In this document: positions 51,862-61,997 of the stretch, piece by piece
Layout of the letters: each line of letters begins with the position of its first letter
Numbering within the stretch: the stretch's first letter is position 1
Source of the DNA: an uncultured Poribacteria bacterium
GTDB taxonomy: Bacteria > Poribacteria > WGA-4E > WGA-3G
NCBI GenBank assembly: GCA_951813545.1
Contig: OX638352.1
Location: 4,418,835 to 4,482,834, forward strand
Length of the DNA stretch: 64,000 nucleotides
Direction: 5' to 3'
Translations under genes and position numbers: made by a program
The notes under the pieces: model-generated
Database searches by the model: none
What the model was told of the DNA's origin: nothing
What the model saw: the letters and a program-made list of their open reading frames with translations, nothing else

Positions 51862-54141
51862 ATGAAATATATGAAGTTTTTTAGCAGAAGCCGAATGCAA
51901 TCCAGTCAAAAAACGGATTTAGGTGCTGTATTAGATACTGTAATAATCCGAAAGTTTTTTTTAGGTTTGTTCGCGCTGGCTTACGGTTGCTTCGCCATGG
52001 GAATATCGGTTTCGGCTGATGAAGGTCACAGTACTGCATGGCAAGAGGCTTTCGCATTGGTTGATGAAGGTAACCGCAGAAAAGCAGTCTTGAAACTAGA
52101 GGCTTTATTGCAGACTGACTTGGCTGATTCACAAAAACTTGAAATCCATCACGCACTCGGCTATAACTATGAGAAACTTCGGAACCGTCCGAAGGCAGTT
52201 AGGCACTATGCACGAGTTGCCTCGCATAGTTATCCACTAGCGGATTGTGCGGTTTATCGCTTAGCAAAACTTTACGAAAATATGAATAACAACGCGCGGG
52301 CGATAAAATGGTATGGGCAGCTTGTCGAGGATTATCCGACAAGTTTTTATTTTTCAGAAGCGAAATGGGCTTTAGTGCAGCTTCACTTGAAGAAAAAGCA
52401 ATATGAAGCAGCGAAGTCGCACTTAGTGGACCTTGTTGATCATCCGCGCTATGCGAGAAAGGTCAGTTTCGGTTTGGCACGCTGTAATGAAGAGTTTGGC
52501 GATATTCCCACCGCGTTCAAGACGTATCGTGAACTCATTACAGAAAAGCACTCAGATAACGTGGCAGAGGAGGCATTTGGTCGACTCAAGCAGCTCGTGA
52601 GAAGGAATAAGACGCTAAAACTTACCCCAACGGATCGGCTTAATTGTGGCTTAGTACTTTTTTCTCATAGACAGTGGAAAGCCGCCGTAGCAGAATTAGA
52701 ATTGATCCCTAAAACTGTGGATTTTGATCTACGGGCGCATGCGCTCTATCTTATCGGACAGAGTTATCAGGGACGGAAGTGGTATAATACAGCGATTAAG
52801 AGATTTGAGGCTGTGATTGCGCTCGGTGATGAGAATAAGTATATTACGCGTGCTACTTATCAGATAGCCCAGTGTTATCGTCGGAAAGGACATATTCGAA
52901 CCGCCATCAGCCGGCTTGAGACTTTCGTGAAAAATTATGCTTGGAGTGAGTTGGTGGACGATGCCCTCTATGATATTGCGCAACTCCGCGAAAAGCAAGG
53001 TAAATCAGAGTTAGCACTTGATGCGTATTCACGCTTAATTAAGGTCGCACCTAAAAGTCCGGACGCGGACGTTGCCGCATGGCGAACGGGTTGGCAGCGT
53101 TTTGATGAGCGTCGCTATGAGGAGAGTTACAATGCTTTTAAGGTGTTGAAGGAAAATTTCCCTGGAAATCGCTATGCGATGGGAGCACATTTTTGGATGG
53201 CGAAGATCCGCGAACGCCAAAACAAACCTGAACTTGCACGAAAGCTGTACACGGAAGTGGCAGAGGCAGGATATTGGTACTACACAGCAAGAGCGAAGGC
53301 GATTTTAGATATCGCTATACCTGAATTAGATCCGAAAGCCGTTCGGGATGCAGAATTGCCGGAACGTGGCGGGTCTCCGCCACAGGTGTCAGCACTGATG
53401 AAACTCAGGCTCTATGAAGACGCTATTGCCCAGTTAGACGAGCACATCAACACAACTTCGCTCTCTGAACGAAAGTGTTTTTATGATTTGATTACTTGTT
53501 ATGAGGGACTCTCAATGTATGATAAAGCACGAAAAGTAACGGAACAGTCCCTTGAAAATCCTGCTTTTGCAAATGCAGCGCGTGCGGATTTAGAGAAACT
53601 CCGACAGAAACTCTATCCGCGTTACTATGCTGATACGGTTGAAAAATATGCGAAGCTGTATAACGTAGACACTTTCTTGATTTCTGCAATGATTCTGGAG
53701 GAAAGCCGATACAACGCGGAGGCAGTTAGTTGGGCAGGCGCGATTGGATTGATGCAGATTATGCCAGCCACAGGAAGGGAACTCGCCCAGCAACTCAAAA
53801 TTCGTCGTTTCCGAACCTCAATGCTCAAGAAACCCGAAGTGAATATTCAGATGGGGACGAAGTATATTGGATACCTCAACTCGCTGTTTAATGACAACGC
53901 GATGCTGGTGACCGGTGCATATAATGGGGGGCCCGGGCGAATGAAACGATGGGTGACATCGAAAAATATTGCGGACATTGATGAATTCGTTGAGAAAATT
54001 ACTATCCGAGAAACCCGACTTCATATCAAGAAGGTTATCGATAGTTACGACCACTATGTTAAACTTTATAGGAAGATGGACGAACCACCTGCCATGAATT
54101 CAACAACGGTGATCGAACAAAAACGGTTAGAGGGTTTTTGA
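51862..54141 (+). CDS. Slt-type lytic transglycosylase with TPR array
   Basis: Starting at 51862 (or ATG 51871; AAGGAG upstream serves either), the 759-aa protein has one N-terminal hydrophobic segment (FFLGLFALAYGCFAMGISVS). About 15 TPR-like helix pairs follow (AVRHYARVASHSYPLADCAV, ALDAYSRLIKVAPKSPDADV), as in soluble lytic transglycosylase Slt70. The C-terminal catalytic domain has the glutamate E614 in LEESRYN, then GAIGLMQIMPATG, NIQMGTKYI and YNGGPGR. It cleaves peptidoglycan between MurNAc and GlcNAc. In-frame upstream starts at 51772 would add only low-complexity sequence. Confidence 0.93.
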   Translation: MKYMKFFSRSRMQSSQKTDLGAVLDTVIIRKFFLGLFALAYGCFAMGISVSADEGHSTAWQEAFALVDEGNRRKAVLKLEALLQTDLADSQKLEIHHALGYNYEKLRNRPKAVRHYARVASHSYPLADCAVYRLAKLYENMNNNARAIKWYGQLVEDYPTSFYFSEAKWALVQLHLKKKQYEAAKSHLVDLVDHPRYARKVSFGLARCNEEFGDIPTAFKTYRELITEKHSDNVAEEAFGRLKQLVRRNKTLKLTPTDRLNCGLVLFSHRQWKAAVAELELIPKTVDFDLRAHALYLIGQSYQGRKWYNTAIKRFEAVIALGDENKYITRATYQIAQCYRRKGHIRTAISRLETFVKNYAWSELVDDALYDIAQLREKQGKSELALDAYSRLIKVAPKSPDADVAAWRTGWQRFDERRYEESYNAFKVLKENFPGNRYAMGAHFWMAKIRERQNKPELARKLYTEVAEAGYWYYTARAKAILDIAIPELDPKAVRDAELPERGGSPPQVSALMKLRLYEDAIAQLDEHINTTSLSERKCFYDLITCYEGLSMYDKARKVTEQSLENPAFANAARADLEKLRQKLYPRYYADTVEKYAKLYNVDTFLISAMILEESRYNAEAVSWAGAIGLMQIMPATGRELAQQLKIRRFRTSMLKKPEVNIQMGTKYIGYLNSLFNDNAMLVTGAYNGGPGRMKRWVTSKNIADIDEFVEKITIRETRLHIKKVIDSYDHYVKLYRKMDEPPAMNSTTVIEQKRLEGF

Positions 54142-54187
54142 AGAATAGTTGTCGGTATTCAGTGATTTACAATCGCGGTGTGTTCTA

Positions 54188-55870
54188 CTACAAGGGGATT
54201 ATTTCTGGTGAGTTATCGCGTGTGATAAGGATACGGCGGTGCCAGTCGGTATCGTCTTGTATGGGGAAGTCAGCACGGTAGTGTGCACCGCGACTTTCAG
54301 TACGCATAAGCGCAGATTGCGTTATCATCAAAGCAACATTGAGCATATTAGCTGTTTCGATGACTGCTATATCCGTTAGTTCTGGTGTCGTTCGCACATC
54401 TTCTAAATTTGCTGTTAAATCTTGTAATTCGGCGAGGGTTTGTCTTAAACCTTCGCCGTTTCGTTCAATACTCACATTTTCCCAGAGTGTTTCCCGGATT
54501 ACATCCTTTATCGCTTCTATAGAATAGTTTCCAGTTTTCAGTTTTTGGTTATCAGTTAAAGAGTCCCTCGTAGCAGCCACAGAACCCTCTTGTAACTGAC
54601 CACTGATAACTGATGGCTGATGACTATTTGCAAAAGTTGCTGCGTTTGTGCCAGCACGAGCACCATAGACGAGGCATTCCAGAAGAGAGTTACTAGCCAA
54701 ACGGTTTGCCCCGTGTACGCCGGTGCATGCCACTTCACCACACGCATAAAGTCCTTTGAGATTCGTTTCTGTATCGGTATTTGTGCGGATGCCACCCATC
54801 ATAAAGTGAGCACCAGGACGAACAGGGATTAAGTCAATGTTGATGTCTAATCCGTAGCGTTTTGTAGTATCGGAAATGGTTGGGAATCGCTCAAGGATAA
54901 ACTCGGCGGGTTTGTGTGTAATGTCAAGATAAACGCATGGGAACGCAGTCAACTCCATCTCTTTTTGGTTGGCGCGGCTGACGACATCACGTGGTGCGAG
55001 TTCGCCTTTCTCGTGGTATTTTTCCATAAACCGTTCACCACGGATGTTGATGAGTTGACCACCTTCACCACGGACTGCCTCGGAGATTAAGAAGTTGGGA
55101 GCACCATCTAAGTAGAGCGTTGTCGGATGGAACTGAACGAATTCCATATCGACCATCTCGCATCCGGCACGCCATGCCGCAGCGAATCCATCGCCAGTTG
55201 CCACCTTTGGGTTAGAGGTGCAAGGGTAGACGCGTCCGAGACCACCGGTCGCGAGGATTGTAGCTCGCGCGCGAATGCACACTACTTGTTCCCCTACAAT
55301 CGCGGTAACGCCGTGGCATGTGACAGCTTCCTCGTGCTCCTTCGCAGCGTCTGCATCCGTCAACAGATCGATAACAAATGTGTTTTGCAAGACATGAATA
55401 CGTTCAGTGTTAAGCACGCGCTGAATGAGAACATCAGTGGTTTCACGTCCGGTTGCGTCCCCTTTATGGACGATACGGCGACGACTGTGCGCGGCTTCTT
55501 GTGTGAAGCGTGGGAGTGCGCCTTCCCAATCAAAGTTAGCACCCCAGTCCAGGAGTTCAGCAACGCGTGGAATGCCTTCGGATACCATCATCTCAACAGC
55601 TTCGACATCACAGAGTCCAGCACCGGCATCGCAGGTATCCTTTATGTGCAAGGCAATCGTGTCATCAAGGTTCATTGCGACTGCAATGCCACCTTGGGCA
55701 TAGTGTGTATTGCTCTCTGTCAGTGTAGTTTTGGTTACTAACGTCACATTCGCGTGCTCACTCGCAGCGAGGGCAGCGCGTAACCCAGCGGCACCACTAC
55801 CAATGATGAGGACATCCGTGTCCCAACTCGACTGTCCCTCTGGATTCATCTCAGATGTTGAATTTTCCAT
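54188..55870 (-). CDS. nadB: L-aspartate oxidase
   Basis: NadB oxidises aspartate to iminoaspartate for NAD synthesis. The FAD loop VLIIGSGAAGLRAALAA, THYAQGGIAVA, HRRRIVHKGDATGRE, the RGEGGQLIN active-site segment and GLYACGEVACTGVHGANRLASNSLLECLVYGARAG are intact. Between that core and the C-terminal helical bundle a foreign segment (SHQPSVISGQLQEG, SVAATRDSLTDNQKLKTGNY) is encoded by a dispersed repeat at 54525-54630. ATG at 55870 gives the best N-terminus; GTG at 55942 has an AAGGA and cannot be excluded. nadA and nadC are not in the window. Confidence 0.94.
   Translation of the reverse strand: MENSTSEMNPEGQSSWDTDVLIIGSGAAGLRAALAASEHANVTLVTKTTLTESNTHYAQGGIAVAMNLDDTIALHIKDTCDAGAGLCDVEAVEMMVSEGIPRVAELLDWGANFDWEGALPRFTQEAAHSRRRIVHKGDATGRETTDVLIQRVLNTERIHVLQNTFVIDLLTDADAAKEHEEAVTCHGVTAIVGEQVVCIRARATILATGGLGRVYPCTSNPKVATGDGFAAAWRAGCEMVDMEFVQFHPTTLYLDGAPNFLISEAVRGEGGQLINIRGERFMEKYHEKGELAPRDVVSRANQKEMELTAFPCVYLDITHKPAEFILERFPTISDTTKRYGLDINIDLIPVRPGAHFMMGGIRTNTDTETNLKGLYACGEVACTGVHGANRLASNSLLECLVYGARAGTNAATFANSHQPSVISGQLQEGSVAATRDSLTDNQKLKTGNYSIEAIKDVIRETLWENVSIERNGEGLRQTLAELQDLTANLEDVRTTPELTDIAVIETANMLNVALMITQSALMRTESRGAHYRADFPIQDDTDWHRRILITRDNSPEIIPL
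54525..54630. repeat. AGTTATC-family repeat inserted in frame in nadB
   Basis: TTTTTGGTTATCAGTTAAAG at the left is mirrored by CTTGTAACTGACCACTGATA at the right, with a CTCGTAGCAGCCACAG core between. It encodes about 35 residues in nadB without breaking the frame. Confidence 0.75.
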
Positions 55871-55986
55871 AAATTTCTTTGATAGACAGGAAAACCTTAA
55901 CGCATTTTGTGAACGGACGAAGTTTGAAGCTTCGCTGGACACAGGTATTCCTTCTACTTTCCTGCCGCACGTCCCTTGACAAACTC

Positions 55987-56418
55987 TTACAGCGCCGGTG
56001 TCTTCGGAGCGAAACTCTCATTGACCGGCACTACCTTACCCGTACCAGTGGCGATGAGAGTGCCGTCACTGAGCGTAACTTCTGCTTTTGCCTCCACTAA
56101 CCGTTTTGAAACCTTAATACGCTCCGCACATACGTGGAGTTTCACGCAGGTCGGTGCTGGATTACGAAAACGGATTTCCAGTTGTGCGGTTACTGCAGGC
56201 TGATCAAAAGTGCTTATGCCGACATAGGTAATCGCTTCATCTAACAGAGTACTGAGGATACCACCGTGCAGAATGTTTGCCCAACCTTGTAAGTGTTCAG
56301 CGGGCGTACATTCAATGCGAACAGATGCCCCACCATCAGTAATTTCAGGTTTTACCTGAAAACCGAACGGGTTTTTCATACCGCAAACAAAGCAGTTGTC
56401 ATTGTTTTCAATCGCCAT
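55987..56418 (-). CDS. PaaI-like hotdog thioesterase
   Basis: At 143 aa the protein has the hotdog helix NILHGGILSTLLDEAITYVG with the HGG typical of PaaI/YbgC-type acyl-CoA thioesterases, and an N-terminal NCFVCGMKNPFG segment. The start at 56418 lies inside the end of valS (11-base overlap), with GGAG 5 bases upstream. The acyl substrate is unknown. Confidence 0.87.
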   Translation of the reverse strand: MAIENNDNCFVCGMKNPFGFQVKPEITDGGASVRIECTPAEHLQGWANILHGGILSTLLDEAITYVGISTFDQPAVTAQLEIRFRNPAPTCVKLHVCAERIKVSKRLVEAKAEVTLSDGTLIATGTGKVVPVNESFAPKTPAL

Positions 56419-59074
56419 TTTCACTCCCCGATTCGGTGAGCATTGTGAGGCTCCGTGCTAATTTTTCCTGTTCCACCAGCAGCCGTTCAAGCTGTGCTCT
56501 TTTTTGTTCGACAACCTTTTCCGGTGCACGCTGAATGAAGTTTGGGTTATCTAAAGTCTTCTGTGCCGCATCAACATCCTTAACTGCCTGTTGATGCCGT
56601 TTGCTAAGCCTCGCATGTTCTGCCTCCAAATCAATTATATCGGCAAGGGGAATGTAGATAGCGAGTTCACCGATAACAGCTTCCGCCGAGGCATGGGGTT
56701 TTGGCAGCGATTCAGCAATAGTAATGTCCGCTAACCGTGTGAAAGCGGGTAAATACTGTGCGAGGTATGTTTCGAGTCGCTCACGCACTTCAGTATTTGG
56801 TGATTGGATGTGAACTTCCACAGATGCACCGATTGGAACGTTCAACTCGCCCCGTATACTTCGGATGCTATCAATGACTTCCATTAGGGTTGTCATTGTG
56901 GCTTCCGCTTTTGGATTTTCTCCTATTGGTTCTGGCCAGGAGGAAACTGTTAAGGAGCCTTCTCTTCTACCGCCACCGTGTGGAAGTTGTTGCCAAATCT
57001 CCTCGGTTAAGAAGGGCATTAGGGGGTGGAGGAGTCGCATTGTCTGCTCTAAAACATCAGCGGCTACCCAGAGTGCCGCTGGTTTATCTTGCGCGATCCG
57101 CTGTTTGACAAATTCCAAGTACCAATCACAGAATTCATGCCAAAGGAAGGCATAAAGTGTCTGTGCTACTTCATGGAATCGGAAGTTTTCGAGCGCATCA
57201 GTTGTTGTTTTGATGGTGTGACTAAGACGACTCTGCATCCACGCGATTTCTGGCGTTTCCTGTTTTGTTTCTACAGCATCCGTTTCTTCCGGAACGGGAT
57301 ATTTCTCTAAATTCATCAAAATGAACCGAGCCGCATTCCAAATTTTGTTTGCAAATCGTCTGCCCGCCTCAATCTGCGATTCTAGAAGCGGAACATAGGG
57401 GTTGGGGGTGCTTGCGTTTGTGAGTGCGAAGCGGAATGCATCTGTCCCGTAGGTGTCAATTGTTTCCAGTGGATCAATGCTATTTCCCTTCGATTTGCTC
57501 ATTTTCTGTCCCTTTTCATCAGCAACAAGCCCGTGCAGATAGACGGTGCGGAACGGGACTTCATCCATACACCCAAGCCCTAACATGATCATTCTCGCAA
57601 CCCAGAAAAAGAGAATGTCCCAGCCAGTTACGAGAACGGAGGTCGGATAAAAGGTTCTCAGTTCTTCCGTCTTTTCTGGCCATCCCATAGTGGAGAAGGG
57701 CCACAACCCGGAACTGAACCATGTGTCTAGAACATCTTCTTCTTGACGAAAATCGGAGGCACCGCACTCGCATTGCTGTGGTACTTCCATTGCTGCGGTG
57801 ACTGCTTCGCATGCGTTACAGTACCATATTGGGAGCCGATGCCCCCACCACCGTTGGCGTGAAATGGGCCACGGCTCGATGTTTTCCATCCAATGGTAGA
57901 AACGAGCGGTTTCCCTTTCTGGGATAAACTTGACTTCGCCTTTTTGGGTTGCTTCAATAGCGCGCTGCGCAAGTGGACGGACATTCATAAACCATTGCAG
58001 CGATATAGTCGGTTCGACGATCATGCCACACCGGTCATGATGCCCAACGGCGTGCCGATGCGGGACAATTTTGACGAGATAATCTGCGTCCTTTAAATCT
58101 TCGACGACATGTTTGCGGCAATCCCATCGGGATAAACCTAAGTACTTCTCAGGGGCATTTTCATTTATGTATCCATCTCGTGTGAAAACAATTCGCTGTT
58201 CGAGGTTGTGCCGTAAGCCGATTTCATAGTCATTGGTATCGTGCGCGGGTGTAACTTTCAGGGCACCGGTGCCGAATTCTCTATCCACATAAGCATCTGC
58301 GATTATCGGAATCTCTCTGTCACAGAGCGGTAGGAGTGCTGTTTTTCCGATCAGATGCTGATAGCGTTCATCATCGGGATGCACAGCGACAGCAGTATCC
58401 CCCAACATCGTTTCAGGGCGTGTTGTCGCAATTTCAAGCACAACATCACTGTCCTTAATTGGGTAATGGATATGATAAAAGTTGCCGTCTATCTCAATAG
58501 GTTCAACCTCAAGGTTACTTAAGACAGTGTTGCAGTTCGGACACCAATTTGCCATGTAGGTATCACGATAAATAAGTCCTTGATTGTAGAGATTAACAAA
58601 GGCCGTGCGGACGGCTTTAGACAAACCTTCATCAAGTGTAAAGCGCTCGCGTTCCCAATCACAAGAGCATCCGATTTTTTGAAGTTGTGAGACAATATAG
58701 CCAGCAGATTCGGCTTTCCACTGCCACATCCGTTCGATGAATTTTTCGCGTCCGAGAGCGGTCCTACTGGTACCTTCTTCAGCGAGTTGCCGCTCCATAA
58801 TAAGTTCCGTAACGATACCAGCGTGGTCTGTACCGGGCATCCAGAGCGCGTTATAGCCTTGCATGCGTCGCCATCGGATGAGGCAATCTTGGAGTGTATT
58901 ATCAAGCGCGTGTCCGATATGTAGGCTGCCCGTGATATTCGGTGGCGGGATTACGATCGCGTAAGGCAATTTGTCGGAGGTTGCTTCGGCATGGAAGTAA
59001 CCTTTTTTCTGCCAAAATTGGTACCATTTCCCCTCAATTTCCTGAGGGCTATAGGTTTTCGGAAGATTTGTCAT
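56408..59074 (-). CDS. valS: Valyl-tRNA synthetase
   Basis: This class I synthetase of 888 aa has HIGH at 52-55 (PPPNITGSLHIGHALDNTLQ) and KMSKS at 524-528. The editing domain spans about 190-330 (ATTRPETMLGDTAVAVHPDD). The tRNA-binding coiled-coil arm closes the C-terminus (LSKRHQQAVKDVDAAQKTLD through VVEQKRAQLERLLVEQEKLA). All motifs are intact. It is followed by the overlapping thioesterase gene. Confidence 0.98.
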   Translation of the reverse strand: MTNLPKTYSPQEIEGKWYQFWQKKGYFHAEATSDKLPYAIVIPPPNITGSLHIGHALDNTLQDCLIRWRRMQGYNALWMPGTDHAGIVTELIMERQLAEEGTSRTALGREKFIERMWQWKAESAGYIVSQLQKIGCSCDWERERFTLDEGLSKAVRTAFVNLYNQGLIYRDTYMANWCPNCNTVLSNLEVEPIEIDGNFYHIHYPIKDSDVVLEIATTRPETMLGDTAVAVHPDDERYQHLIGKTALLPLCDREIPIIADAYVDREFGTGALKVTPAHDTNDYEIGLRHNLEQRIVFTRDGYINENAPEKYLGLSRWDCRKHVVEDLKDADYLVKIVPHRHAVGHHDRCGMIVEPTISLQWFMNVRPLAQRAIEATQKGEVKFIPERETARFYHWMENIEPWPISRQRWWGHRLPIWYCNACEAVTAAMEVPQQCECGASDFRQEEDVLDTWFSSGLWPFSTMGWPEKTEELRTFYPTSVLVTGWDILFFWVARMIMLGLGCMDEVPFRTVYLHGLVADEKGQKMSKSKGNSIDPLETIDTYGTDAFRFALTNASTPNPYVPLLESQIEAGRRFANKIWNAARFILMNLEKYPVPEETDAVETKQETPEIAWMQSRLSHTIKTTTDALENFRFHEVAQTLYAFLWHEFCDWYLEFVKQRIAQDKPAALWVAADVLEQTMRLLHPLMPFLTEEIWQQLPHGGGRREGSLTVSSWPEPIGENPKAEATMTTLMEVIDSIRSIRGELNVPIGASVEVHIQSPNTEVRERLETYLAQYLPAFTRLADITIAESLPKPHASAEAVIGELAIYIPLADIIDLEAEHARLSKRHQQAVKDVDAAQKTLDNPNFIQRAPEKVVEQKRAQLERLLVEQEKLARSLTMLTESGSENGD

Positions 59075-59306
59075 TTTTTTAGTTGTCAGTTATCAGTTGC
59101 AGTTATCGGTTAAGAGATTTTCGTTTAAGAACGGTTTCCTCTTGTAACTGATAATCGATAACCATTCCTCATATTTACAGTTATTAGTTGTCAGTTGTCG
59201 GTTAAGAGTGGGCTGTAACAATTGATCGCTGCCCTGAAATATTCCAAGTGAGCGGAGATCGTTACAAAGAAACCTCTTAACTGAAAACCGATAACCGATA
59301 ACCATT
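59075..59306. repeat. Two AGTTATC-family repeats in tandem between hpf and valS
   Basis: The first copy (about 59080-59165) runs from GTTGTCAGTTATCAGTTGCA to TAACTGATAATCGATAACCA. The second (about 59178-59306) runs from ACAGTTATTAGTTGTCAGTT to TAACTGAAAACCGATAACCG. Each is an imperfect inverted repeat with a unique-looking core. Confidence 0.8.
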
Positions 59307-59862
59307 AAGCAAAGAGGGGCTCTACCCACCCGTATTTCCCCTTTTCCATTTCATAAAGTAGATTTACTTGACTCGTTTCGGCGTTTAAAAAGAGAAGAAA
59401 TCCCGCATTTGAGGCTTGAAGTTCTACTGTAGCTTCCGCTACAGTCAGCGGTTTTGACGCAAATTTATCCTGTGCTGACAAGACAACGGGACCATCAACA
59501 GCATCAACTTCTGACGGTGTTTCTACAACGTCCGGATTGAGTCGTTCCACGACCTCTCGGTGGGGGGCGTTATGTCGTCTGTCTTTCACCCGATCCTTAT
59601 ATCGTCGGATCTGACTGATGATCTTATCTATGGCATTGTCTAGGGCGGATAGGATCTCATGCGTCTCGCTTTTCGCATAGAACGATACACGTGGTGCTGT
59701 CACTATCACCTCAGCGTCGAACCGACGCTTCTCGGATTTAAGAACAACATTTAGTTCCTGCATCCCATCGAAGCGCGCTTCAATTTTATCGGCACGCTTG
59801 AGAATGTATGCGTGAATGTCATCAGTAATTTTTAAGTTATGTCCGGAATACGTTACTTTCAT
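59305..59862 (-). CDS. hpf: Ribosome hibernation promoting factor, long form
   Basis: The 185-aa protein has an S30AE domain (residues 1-100: MKVTYSGHNLKITDDIHAYI then KADKIEARFDGM-like helix and EVIVTAPRVSFYAKSETHEI) and a C-terminal dimerisation domain (KPLTVAEATVELQASNAGFL then LFLNAETSQVNLLYEMEKGK, YGWVEPLF). Long HPF dimerises 70S ribosomes to inactive 100S particles. AGGAGG precedes the ATG. The rpoN gene lies 201 bases upstream, a pairing known from proteobacteria. Confidence 0.95.
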   Translation of the reverse strand: MKVTYSGHNLKITDDIHAYILKRADKIEARFDGMQELNVVLKSEKRRFDAEVIVTAPRVSFYAKSETHEILSALDNAIDKIISQIRRYKDRVKDRRHNAPHREVVERLNPDVVETPSEVDAVDGPVVLSAQDKFASKPLTVAEATVELQASNAGFLLFLNAETSQVNLLYEMEKGKYGWVEPLFA

Positions 59863-60063
59863 TTCAAGCCTCCTATTTTTCTTTTATGAATGAAGTTATA
59901 TTGAGTAAAACATAAGGAGGTCGTCAGATAGGGAAAGAAAGGGAGATAATTTGCGTCCTTTTCTTTCCGCTTCAGATCCCCATTTACTTTGAATTCTTAG
60001 CTCTTACTCGCTATGAGTTCAATAATTCCAAAAAATGAATCCGTTCTTGTTGGGACCCCGAAG

Positions 60064-61980
60064 TCAATTGGTGCGCGGCCTTTCGAGTGCAGCGGACCTT
60101 TCACGTGATGTTGGGATGCCTAATTCGTCACGATATTTTTGGACGGTTCGCCTCGCGAGCAAGATACCCTTCGCTTTCAGAGCGTTACTAATCGCTTGGT
60201 CGCTAAGTGGTTTCTTAGGTACCTCAGCATCAACCATCTCTTGAATGAGGTTTTTCACCTGTTTAGCAGAGACAGCTTCTCCCTGCGTGGTTGCCAGTTC
60301 ATTACTGAAGAAAAATCTGAGCGGATATATGCCGTGCGGTGTTTGTACGTATTTATTGCTCGTCACTCGGCTGACAGTTGATTCGTGAATGCCGACTTTT
60401 TCAGCTATGGTTCTCAGCGTTAAGGGTTTAATGCTTTTAACACCTTGTGTTAGAAATTTTGTTTGCACCTCAAAAATTGCTTCGGTGACCCGTGCGATTG
60501 TGCTACCTCGCTGTGCAAGACTGCTGAGCAAATTTGTGGCATCACGATACCTTTTTTCTATCCACCCTTTTGTTTCAGCATCTAGCGTGTCTTGGCGATT
60601 CCGCATCAGATTCAGATAGTAAGGGTTCATCTGTAATCGTGGTATGTAATTATCGACAGAAATAGCTTGATATTTTCCATTAAGGTATTGTATCTCCACA
60701 TCCGGTGTAATAAGCTCCATAGTGGAGGATTTTTTGAGCGAGTTAGTTGTTGGATCTGCAAAGTAACGACCCGGGTAAGGCGATAGTTTTCCTATCCATT
60801 GAGCAGCTGTATCAATCGCTGTAATGTCAACTTTCAGTGCTTCTGCTATACAGTTCCATTCCTGATTCAGAAAAGCATTGTAGTGATTTTCGATGATTTC
60901 TTGGGCGAGGCACTGCCAAGACACGTTTTTATATGAGAAATCACTACTCTGTGCCCTATATTCTGATAAGCAGTTTGCGTTATTCTCTCCATCGGGTGTA
61001 ATGTCTGAAATCTGCGAGTTGTATGCTACATCCAATGCTTTTTCTGGTTTCTGATTACGGATCTGGATGAGTAATGCTTCTCTGACATCTCGATGTGCTA
61101 TGCCGAGAGGTTCAAAGGTGTCCTGCATCTTGCGAAGAACAGTTTCAACGAGTTGTGTATCACAGCCAACTGCGTCAGCGATATCCTCCAATGTCAATTG
61201 ATAGAAGTTGAGAACTGGTTTATGAGTGCCTGGCGTCCGTTCGTATAGAATGGTATATATTTTTTTATTGTCTGGATCGCTAATTTTCCATGTGCGATTT
61301 GGACATGTGCCCTCAGCTTCTGGAAAGGTGGACGCGGGATTTTTCAAGGCAATTGTGGAATTTTTTGAGAATTGGACATTACTGTTGCTGATCGCCGTTT
61401 GTAAATTTTTTTGGATAACAGTGTATAGTTCCACTGAAAGATTTTCTTTCTCCAAATCTGTCACGAATTCGCATGGGATTTGAAATAATTTGAGTTCTAA
61501 TGTGCCGTCATCGTTTAGATTCCCAAGAATCTGTTCTCCAATAGCACGTTCCGTTTCCGATGCTATAATGTGGGGCGGTGCGAGTTCTAATTGCTCGGCG
61601 AGATGTTCGTGCAGTGAGCGTTCGTATGCAAGGTCCGAGAGTGGCTCGTCAGTGTCCGAGTATTTGGAATTTGTCCGTTCACTGAGTGAAACACGGTCCT
61701 CAAAGGCGGTCTCCCAATCAATATCAATAGAGTTATCTTCTCGGTCTATATTTTCTTCGGATTCATTCCACTCAAGTGCTGGATCAAGTTCCTCGGTGGG
61801 AAGTGCTGCTTCGTCTTCTTCTTCGAGTTCAAGGAGGGGGTTCTGTTCTAATTCTTGCGCGATGAATTGCGTCAGTTCCTGCAGCGGCATATTTAGCACT
61901 TTGAGTGCCTGTTGTAACCTCGGTGTAATAGACGTTTTCTGTGTCAGCTGGGGTGTTTGGGTAAGTTGTGCTTTGTACAT
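60064..61980 (-). CDS. rpoN: RNA polymerase sigma-54 factor, with an insert
   Basis: Region I (TPQLTQKTSITPRLQQALKV, then ALKVLNMPLQELTQFIAQEL and EQNPLLELEEEDE) and an acidic region II are normal. The C-terminal RpoN box ARRTVQKYRDELGIPTSRER begins at 609. At 638 aa the protein is about 150 residues longer than usual. Part of this is a segment at about 173-250 with no sigma-54 pattern (KENLSVELYTVIQKNLQTAI, ASTFPEAEGTCPNRTWKISD), followed by the core-binding LTLEDIADAVGCDTQLVE. A second stretch near 310-355 (NSQISDITPDGENNANCLSE) is also extra. Core function is expected. Confidence 0.93.
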   Translation of the reverse strand: MYKAQLTQTPQLTQKTSITPRLQQALKVLNMPLQELTQFIAQELEQNPLLELEEEDEAALPTEELDPALEWNESEENIDREDNSIDIDWETAFEDRVSLSERTNSKYSDTDEPLSDLAYERSLHEHLAEQLELAPPHIIASETERAIGEQILGNLNDDGTLELKLFQIPCEFVTDLEKENLSVELYTVIQKNLQTAISNSNVQFSKNSTIALKNPASTFPEAEGTCPNRTWKISDPDNKKIYTILYERTPGTHKPVLNFYQLTLEDIADAVGCDTQLVETVLRKMQDTFEPLGIAHRDVREALLIQIRNQKPEKALDVAYNSQISDITPDGENNANCLSEYRAQSSDFSYKNVSWQCLAQEIIENHYNAFLNQEWNCIAEALKVDITAIDTAAQWIGKLSPYPGRYFADPTTNSLKKSSTMELITPDVEIQYLNGKYQAISVDNYIPRLQMNPYYLNLMRNRQDTLDAETKGWIEKRYRDATNLLSSLAQRGSTIARVTEAIFEVQTKFLTQGVKSIKPLTLRTIAEKVGIHESTVSRVTSNKYVQTPHGIYPLRFFFSNELATTQGEAVSAKQVKNLIQEMVDAEVPKKPLSDQAISNALKAKGILLARRTVQKYRDELGIPTSRERSAALERPRTN

Positions 61981-61997
61981 TGCCTCAAGTCTCCCGA

